Notes under the pieces: model-generated
What the model was told of the DNA's origin: nothing
The model's database searches: none
Seen by the model: only the letters and a program-made list of their open reading frames with translations
Part shown: piece by piece, positions 7,988-12,775 of the stretch
How positions within the stretch are numbered: position 1 is the stretch's first letter
How the letters are laid out: each line of letters opens with the position of its first letter
DNA from: Hydnum rufescens UP504
Taxonomy: Eukaryota > Basidiomycota > Agaricomycetes > Cantharellales > Hydnaceae
Reading direction: 5' to 3'
Assembly (NCBI GenBank): GCA_014904985.1
Contig: MU129454.1
Span: 1 to 12,775 of the forward strand
Length of the DNA: 12,775 nucleotides
Made by a program: the position numbers and the translations under genes

Positions 7988-8110
7988 TTAGGACTCGAAC
8001 ACAAGACTCCAAGATAGATGTTCAGCACAAGATTTGAACACAGGACCTTCAGATACTCCAAAACGTGGATAGCAAGACACCAAGATTCGAACACAAGACC
8101 TTAAGACACT
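7988..8110 (-). repeat. Three tRNA-3'-half-like repeats
   Basis: GGACTCGAACACAAGACTCC (7991-8010), GATTTGAACACAGGACCTTC (8031-8050) and GATTCGAACACAAGACCTT (8084-8102) are copies of one word spaced 40-53 bp apart. Reverse-complemented, each reads like the B box and T-arm of a tRNA (GTTCGAATC). The second continues CTTCAGATAC, as many tRNAs do in the anticodon region when read in reverse. They may be tails of tRNA-derived SINEs, or a tandem array grown from one. No full cloverleaf is present. Further degenerate CAAGACAC/CAAGACTG words follow to 8150. Confidence 0.4.
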
Positions 8111-8179
8111 TTCAAGACACTTCAAGACACAACTGCAAGACTGCAAGACTCAAGTTTCAAACACACAACTTCAAGAATG

Positions 8180-8222
8180 GATGTCTAGCAACTCCTACTC
8201 TGAGGGTCCTACAACTATCCAC
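8180..8222 (+). repeat. 43-bp dispersed direct repeat, copy 1
   Basis: Begins GATGTCTAGCAAC and ends AGGGTCCTACAACTATC plus three bases. It matches 11148-11190 at 40 of 43 positions, in the same orientation, 2.97 kb apart. Flanking sequence does not match, so these are fragments of a dispersed family. Confidence 0.85.
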
Positions 8223-8524
8223 TATACTTTACATGACTAAGCAAGACTGACACACTCTGATTCTCTTATTCCCTTTTATACTCTTCTCCTTGTTTGAGAT
8301 ACTATTATTCTCTCTACTAATGGGTACTTGGATACTAGGGTACAATGATCCTCAGGGCACTTTGATCCTTGGAAGGGACTCCTCTTCTGATTATCTTCTA
8401 CACTAAATCCCCCCTCTCTTTATACCTGTCTGAACCCTCCACACAACTCATCCTCTTACTAATCACCTTACCAATTGTCTTACTCATCTCCCTCCTTACT
8501 AACCTCATACTAGATCACCTGCCC
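8223..8524. other. Pyrimidine-rich spacer, no gene seen
   Basis: CT-rich plus strand. An open frame at about 8369-8557 gives a Leu/Ile-rich peptide that simply reflects the base bias. It lies downstream of gene B and could include its 3' untranslated region. Confidence 0.5.
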
Positions 8525-9006
8525 TTAAGTCATGTGCCAAAATGCGGACTTCCTTAGTATAAGTGGTTATACTTCTCTTCCAGAGTTCAATGCTGGTAAA
8601 ATGCAGATTTTCTTGAAGGGCTTAAACCAAGGGGTTTTTGAGGCCAGAACATTTTCTCTTCTACACTGGTTGTCAAATTCAGCTTTTTGATCATCACTTG
8701 ACATCAAACTTGATTTCAGCCATTTAGGCCTACCTAAGTCATCAAGGTGTCCCTCCTTCTAAGGCCCCTCTATATGGTTGACCAGGCTGGTCAGTTTCAT
8801 GTACAAAGCAAGATTGATGAGGGATACATGGGGACATACTGGGTGGCCAACTGCCTTCCAGTAGGCACCCAAAGGACACTACCTGCCACTTCCCCTGGCC
8901 TGTCAATGTAGGATGCCACACAATCCCGGCCCTTCTTGTCTGCACCCCCTGACTTCTGTAGATGTTTTTTTGGAATTGACATCACTTCCTCAAATATTTT
9001 ATTTGC

Positions 9007-9063
9007 CTAAAGAAATAAAGAATCAGCAAATTTCAAAGCAATATATATCAACAGTTGACATAC
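9007..9063 (-). other. Intron 2 of gene B
   Basis: 57 nt: GTATGT donor, TGCTGAT branch-like word about 20 nt before a CTTTAG acceptor preceded by a T-rich tract. It sits exactly between codons, so the frame continues cleanly on both sides. Confidence 0.7.
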
Positions 9064-9389
9064 ACTGGATTTATTCAATATTTTTGGGAGGATGACAGCC
9101 ACCAGCTGTCCATCACCATCAACAATGCAGGATGGCTTTTCTGAACTCATTGTGATTGTCAGTGGGGCCTCTGAGGCTCAGGGCTTGACATGGCCTTTGG
9201 AATGCCACTCCACTTCCTCAGCCAGATGAAAGTGGGGTACAAATGCTGTCCAATATACCAACAAATGAACAGATGAATAAATATTAACATTGGCTTTCAC
9301 ACTCTGGGATTCTCTAGGGCCTCTAGAACCCAGTTTCAGATAAACCTCTCAGAGTTTACCAGTTCACACCTCTCCTTTGCATTTGCACT

Positions 9390-9458
9390 CTGGAGATCAG
9401 AGCTATATAATTGAAATGTCACTTAGCATCGAGCAGGGAATTTTCAAAGACCACTTAC
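9390..9458 (-). other. Intron 1 of gene B
   Basis: 69 nt: GTAAGTGG donor, GCTAAG branch-like word, CTCCAG acceptor. With this acceptor the downstream exon reads in one frame for 108 codons with three TGA stops only. A nearer acceptor, TATAG, would give a 56-nt intron but a frame containing TAA and TAG. Confidence 0.55.
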
Positions 9459-9744
9459 CAGTGCTTGCCTTTGGTCTCCCCCTCTGTCTCCTCTTCACTA
9501 TTCTCTTCCTTTGGTGGCATTCCATGGTATGTATCTGCTTCCTTCTGGCTAAAAAATTAAACAAATTGATGAATATACCTAGCCCTAAGTCTCATAAATT
9601 CCACCTCACATGGTGGCCCTTGAATCATGAAATTAGCTTGGTAGATGGCAGATCAAGGTCATAAGGGACATACCACACATCTTCAGCAATATAAAAACCC
9701 TCACTGGACTCAGTGGAGAGAAGGTCAAGGTCCTCAGCATCCAT

Positions 9745-10091
9745 GGCTCAAGAGATTGGCTGGAGAGATCAATGGGAGATCAGGGAGACAGAACTTCCTG
9801 AAGGACTCAACACCACACCAAGTTAGTATAAATCACAGGAACTCCTGAAAAACCCCCACCATTGTGGGACAGGTTTCCTACAGGGCCCAAACCTCTGTGC
9901 TACTTATAGAGGCTCCTATTTAGCAAACATCCCCATATCTTGTTTTAGTCACAGGGTTCTAAGGTGCCAGCAATAATTTGCCTTAGTTAGTATCATAATC
10001 TCATGTTTCAAGGACACTTTCCAGAACAGGCCCTGTTTGCAATGGCTTGTACTACTACACTTCTAACTGCCTTTCCAAAATCTGACATCCA
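9745..10091. other. Leader region before gene B, no gene seen
   Basis: Lies between the start of gene B and the right minisatellite, mirroring the 400-bp gap at the left end. No clear promoter motif. On the minus strand TTTATACTAAC occurs about 90 bp before the ATG and might act as a weak TATA-like element. Confidence 0.4.
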
Positions 10092-10350
10092 AAGTTGAAG
10101 TTGGACAGATCCAAAATTGAAATTCTTAGAGAGTCAGATCAAAAATCCAAAGTCAAAGTCAGAGAAGTCAGAGAGTCAGACTGAAAATCCAAAGTCAGAG
10201 TCAGAGAAGTTAGAGAGTCAGATTGAAAATCCAAAGTCAAAGTCAGAGAAGTCAGAGAAGTTGGAGAGTCAGATCCAAGGTCAAGATTCAAAGTCAGGAA
10301 GTCAAAATCAAAGTCAGAGTGTCAGATCCAAAATCCAAATTCAAAGTTGG
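10092..10350 (-). repeat. Degenerate minisatellite, right copy (inverted)
   Basis: About five copies of a unit of roughly 42 bp built from AGAGAGTCAGAT(C/T), AAAATCCAAAGTCAAAGTC and AGAGAAGTC. This is the reverse complement of the words at 1-165. Because 42 is divisible by three, the array stays open in one frame and yields a Lys/Ser/Glu-rich 14-residue repeat, which I regard as incidental. Confidence 0.85.
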
Positions 10351-10616
10351 CAAAACCAGTGTTTAATACTTTGTGATGGATCATGTCATACTCACAGTGG
10401 CACATTGAGCAATTTGATGTCCCTCAAGAAGTCCAAAGATCTGAGTAAGGATCTCAAGACAAAGTGTGAACAAACTGATATTAGCACTCATTGAGGTTCT
10501 CTCAAGGAATACACAATTGAGGCCCATGCCATGATGCTACTCAGTCAGGCATTATTTTGGGTCTTCCCAGGGTTCTCCCACACATGAATTAGAGGGGCCT
10601 AACTAGGTAAAAAAAG
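10351..10616. other. Spacer, no gene seen
   Basis: Mixed composition without a recognisable coding frame or repeat. It would hold the outer terminus of a putative 10-kb element if one ends here, but the matching left terminus lies outside the window, so no terminal repeat can be identified. Confidence 0.4.
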
Positions 10617-10630
10617 CCAGGATATCCTGG
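10617..10630. repeat. Palindrome CCAGGATATCCTGG
   Basis: Perfect 14-bp palindrome followed by GAGGTGTACC. The same AGGATATCCT core recurs at 11893-11902 in a 22-bp palindrome and at 11957-11966. Confidence 0.8.
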
Positions 10631-10661
10631 GAGGTGTACCAGGATACAAAAGGAAATATAA

Positions 10662-10866
10662 GGGCCCCACACAGTGGCAGGGGGACCAGGGTGTCCCTTT
10701 GGCAGTGCTGTGCAGCAGAACAGGGTGCAGGGTGTCCCCACAACAGTGCTGGGCAGTGGACAGGGTGTGGGGTGTCCCCACAAAAGCCCCACACAGCAGA
10801 TGGGGTGCAGGGTGTCCCTGTGAAAGCCCCACACAGCAGAGGGGGTCTGTGGGGTGTCCTCACAAT
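10662..10866 (+). repeat. GC-rich minisatellite, ~41-bp unit, five copies
   Basis: Units begin GCCCCACACAG or CAGTGCTG and end GGGTGTCCCCACAA or variants. Copies start at about 10662, 10702, 10743, 10785 and 10825, differing by substitutions and 1-3 bp indels. The four open frames across it on both strands merely follow the repeat. Confidence 0.85.
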
Positions 10867-11147
10867 ACATTGTAGAAGATGCTTTATAGCTCTGCAGAAA
10901 TTACTAACACCACCAGATGTTGGCTAAAGTTATGGGGATTGGGAATGAAAAGGTATGGGTGGGGCTCAGGTTAGTCTCAATGAGTTGATTGGCTTACTAG
11001 GTATAGAAATGATATGGATGACTCTGATATGACATAATGTTTCTGACTCTAGCTGGACTAATGATTGTTGAATTGAAACTTAGAAGCTATTTCTGATTTT
11101 AAAACTTTTTATGGGCTTGAACCTATTATTGTATGATTCAGGGCTTA
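10867..11147. other. Spacer, no gene seen
   Basis: AT-rich, stops in all frames, with no repeat noticed apart from a TTGAACC word near 11118 that recalls the tRNA-like words at 7990-8100. Confidence 0.5.
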
Positions 11148-11190
11148 GATGTCTAGCAACACCTACACTGAGGGTCCTACAACTATCTAC
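11148..11190 (+). repeat. 43-bp dispersed direct repeat, copy 2
   Basis: Same orientation as 8180-8222, with three substitutions. Like copy 1 it follows a stretch containing a TTGAACC/TTCGAAC word, which hints at a shared tRNA-related parent element. Confidence 0.85.
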
Positions 11191-11880
11191 AACTTCTCAT
11201 TGTTGCTCTGAGTACACCTTTCAGTTACTTGGCCACTTGAATTTCTCATCTGTAACTACTTGGGAGTCTTATCTAAAAGCTACCTAAAACTACAAAATTC
11301 AATTCCTTATATGTATTTTTGGATGCCTGTGTACTTTTCTGCACCAGTCTGTGTGATGTTTGGAATGGTGCAGTTGTGGGACATTCAGATGACTAAATCA
11401 GGCTGAGTCATATCTTTTGCTTAGTCATACAAATTGCTTTGTCATACTTTTGAGTCCGGGTTTTTGATTACAAATCTTGGTTACATAAGCATATTTTTTG
11501 ACATGTAGAAAACTTTTTATTTTGTTCATCAAATGGAGTCATTTCAACTGAGTTTCCTTGATATCTTTGGGCAGTAGCAAGATAAGGTTGTTCTAAACAC
11601 TTCAACAGATCATTGATCAAGGTCTAAGGTCAGAGCACTTCCAAACTTGTGTTTTCAGATACTAGACAGTTATTCCTTCCACAATGTAATCTATATTAGT
11701 AATGTATTACAAGACTCAAAGACCAATCAAGCTGAGTATGTGTTGGAGTAGCAGTAGTATATAGGTGTTATTCAATGCTAGCCTGAGGGATTATCTAGTG
11801 TAGGTTCAAAGCTTAGTACAGGTACTTTTTTGTGGCACTTTACATAATGGCTGTTGACACCTTGATTTGTAATATATTGT
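11191..11880. other. Spacer, no gene seen
   Basis: AT-rich sequence with no open frame, tandem array or inverted repeat that I could find. Confidence 0.5.
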
Positions 11881-11917
11881 GCTGGATCATCCTAGGATAT
11901 CCTAGGATGTCCCCAGC
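11881..11917. repeat. 37-bp inverted repeat with 22-bp perfect core
   Basis: The core at 11888-11909 is a perfect palindrome (half-site CATCCTAGGAT) and is flanked by GCTGG on the left and CCAGC on the right, with small mismatches between. Forty-seven bases on, CAGGATATCCTG (11956-11967) repeats the central AGGATATCCT word. Confidence 0.85.
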
Positions 11918-11981
11918 ATCATAAACATCATACTTTGTATATATATGATATCCCCCAGGATATCCTGCATTACAGAGCCTG

Positions 11982-12550
11982 TTAGGCTCTACTGACACAT
12001 ATATTGGTTCCCCCTGAATTAAGGTCTAAAACTAACTGCTTAGGCTGCCATGATGGCCTTGTATGCAGTTCCAGTGATGCAAGCACAGGCACTTGAGGCT
12101 TTGCTTCCATTTCATTCATCTTAGTTACAGCTGTTTGCAAAACTGTTGGCCGTGACTTGAATTTTGGATCTGCACACCTCTTGCCAAAATCAAGCCAAAA
12201 CTTGGGGAACAATAACTCCTCAACAACACAACATAGTGACATTCAGTTTGTTGCAACATTCTCTCCTCATCAATATCTAGGGCCTGGTGTGGCCAGATTC
12301 TCAAAATTCTCAAAAATGCATATTTCCACTTTCCCAACCTTTGGTGAAGGATTATGGCTGAACAGCCGCACTGTTTGGCTTCATTTTTTAAATATGTTGT
12401 TAGGGTTAATATTCTCTAGGGCCCCATGGTCTTTGCAATATTTTTGGATTAGTTTTGGGTCATCTGTGTATTTGAGGGTCTGTAGCCACAACATTATTCA
12501 ATCTGTATTGCTTTTCTGGCTTCCCCAGAGCATGTCCTCACCCTACAATG
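11982..12550 (-). pseudogene. Decayed gene fragment C, unrecognised
   Basis: One minus-strand frame runs from about 12527 to a TAA at 11982 with five internal stops, all TGA (12500, 12383, 12272, 12269, 12245). Protein-like stretches include YTDDPKLIQKYCKDHGALEN, FSHNPSPKVGKVEICIFENF, KRCADPKFKSRPTVLQTAV and LELHTRPSWQPKQLVLDL. I do not recognise it. The plus strand has a longer uninterrupted frame (12157-12567), but its composition is not protein-like. The all-TGA pattern matches genes A and B and favours the minus strand. The upstream start is not visible and may lie beyond the window. Confidence 0.45.
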
Positions 12551-12775
12551 ATGTTATGTATGTCTAATGCAAGTTATTTACAATGATCAAGGCCTTATGA
12601 GCCATGGAGAATTCAGATAATGCCAATGTTGAGTTGAATTTTTCACTTGCTGGTGTCTTGGATGGCATTCTCTGCTGGTGCTAAAGCTCTGATTCTTTGG
12701 TTTTCTAGTATATTTGACCCTGAGACTGTTGCCTTTATTTTTGGAGCTAGTTTTCATTCAATAAGACACTGGAGA
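12551..12775. other. Window end, no confident feature
   Basis: May contain further decayed upstream codons of fragment C on the minus strand, but no frame could be followed with confidence. Confidence 0.3.

Larger units (their letters stand above)
8525..9744 (-). pseudogene. Decayed gene B, AT-hook protein with two introns
   Basis: I do not recognise the family. The ATG at 9744 (context GAGCCATGG) starts exon 1 (9744-9459), MDAEDLDLLSTESSEGFY onward. Exon 1 ends in a basic stretch KRRQRGRPKAS with an AT-hook core RGRPK (about residues 88-92). A GTAAGT...CAG intron (9458-9390) joins in phase 1 to exon 2 (9389-9064), which contains CIVDGDGQLVAVILP (about residues 183-197). A GTATGT...TTTAG intron (9063-9007) joins in phase 0 to exon 3 (from 9006), with GRDCVASYIDRPGEVAG and VLWVPTGRQLATQYVPMYP. 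Through exon 2 the only stops are five TGA codons (9627, 9594, 9366, 9351, 9180). A frameshift near 8820-8840 is followed by a less certain tail to 8525, containing one TAG and one TAA. The product would be about 350 residues. The AT-hook suggests a DNA-binding role, perhaps a mobile-element accessory or regulatory protein. That is inference. Confidence 0.7.

Noticed and set aside
8369..8557. Small hydrophobic protein
   Set aside because: The Leu/Ile/Thr-rich peptide follows from CT-rich DNA and the frame has no proper ATG.
8830..9130. Assignment of gene B to the TET/JBP-type dioxygenases associated with fungal transposons
   Set aside because: The block around IVDGDGQLVAVILP vaguely recalls the region before that domain, but no HxD...H iron-binding core can be seen in any frame, so the name is not supported.
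9246..9300. Additional 55-nt intron in gene B (GTGAAAG...GGACAG)
   Set aside because: Splicing it does not restore the frame, whereas reading straight through keeps one frame from 9389 to 9064 with only TGA stops.
10117..10494. 125-codon frame with a 14-residue Lys/Ser/Glu repeat as a repeat protein
   Set aside because: The frame is a by-product of the 42-bp minisatellite and the same family at the left end is not open in an equivalent way.
10589..10927. Overlapping frames on both strands across the GC-rich minisatellite
   Set aside because: Both strands and several frames are open only because the repeated unit lacks stop codons.
12157..12567. Longest uninterrupted open frame in the window (plus strand, 136 codons) as a gene
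   Set aside because: It lies over fragment C, whose minus-strand reading looks more protein-like. Loss of CGA on the minus strand becomes TCA on the plus strand, which does not interrupt this frame, so openness alone is weak evidence.

Overview
The window looks like repeat-rich, gene-poor DNA from a filamentous fungus, most likely a basidiomycete. Three kinds of evidence point there. Introns of 56, 57 and 69 nt can be placed by exact reading-frame continuity. CpG is strongly depleted and TpG/CpA is in excess, as expected where cytosines in repeats are methylated. Every gene-like segment is broken. The taxonomic call is inference. No intact conventional host gene is visible.

Layout from left to right: (1) a degenerate minisatellite built on the words GACTTTGGATTTTGGATCTGA (1-165); (2) a decayed plus-strand gene, A (571-2973), with a Ser/Pro-rich N-terminal part and one 56-nt intron; (3) an AT-rich spacer with a 22-bp palindrome, then four perfect hairpins in 240 bp, then a tRNA-like Pol III segment on the minus strand; (4) a nearly 4-kb fold-back (palindromic) element (3746-7708) with arms of about 1.5 kb and a 5-nt central loop at 6070-6074; (5) inside its left arm, an 847-bp solo LTR (5056-5902) flanked by a CCCCC target duplication, for which the opposite arm preserves the empty site; (6) short tRNA-3'-half-like repeats (about 7990-8110); (7) a decayed minus-strand gene, B (9744 down to about 8525), with an AT-hook and two introns; (8) the same minisatellite family in the opposite orientation (about 10092-10350); (9) a GC-rich minisatellite of ~41-bp units (10662-10866), AGGATATCCT palindromes, and a third decayed minus-strand gene fragment, C (12550-11982).

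Genes A and B converge on the fold-back element, and the two copies of the minisatellite are inverted around them. The 1-10350 block may therefore be one large, decayed mobile element of unrecognised type, later invaded by the fold-back element and then by the LTR retrotransposon. The stop codons in the three decayed reading frames are almost all TGA. This fits loss of CGA arginine codons by CpG deamination, meaning methylation-driven decay of once-real genes. The LTR has kept about 13 CpGs in 847 bp and so looks much younger than its surroundings.

All alignments and counts were done by eye. I do not recognise the families of genes A, B or C.
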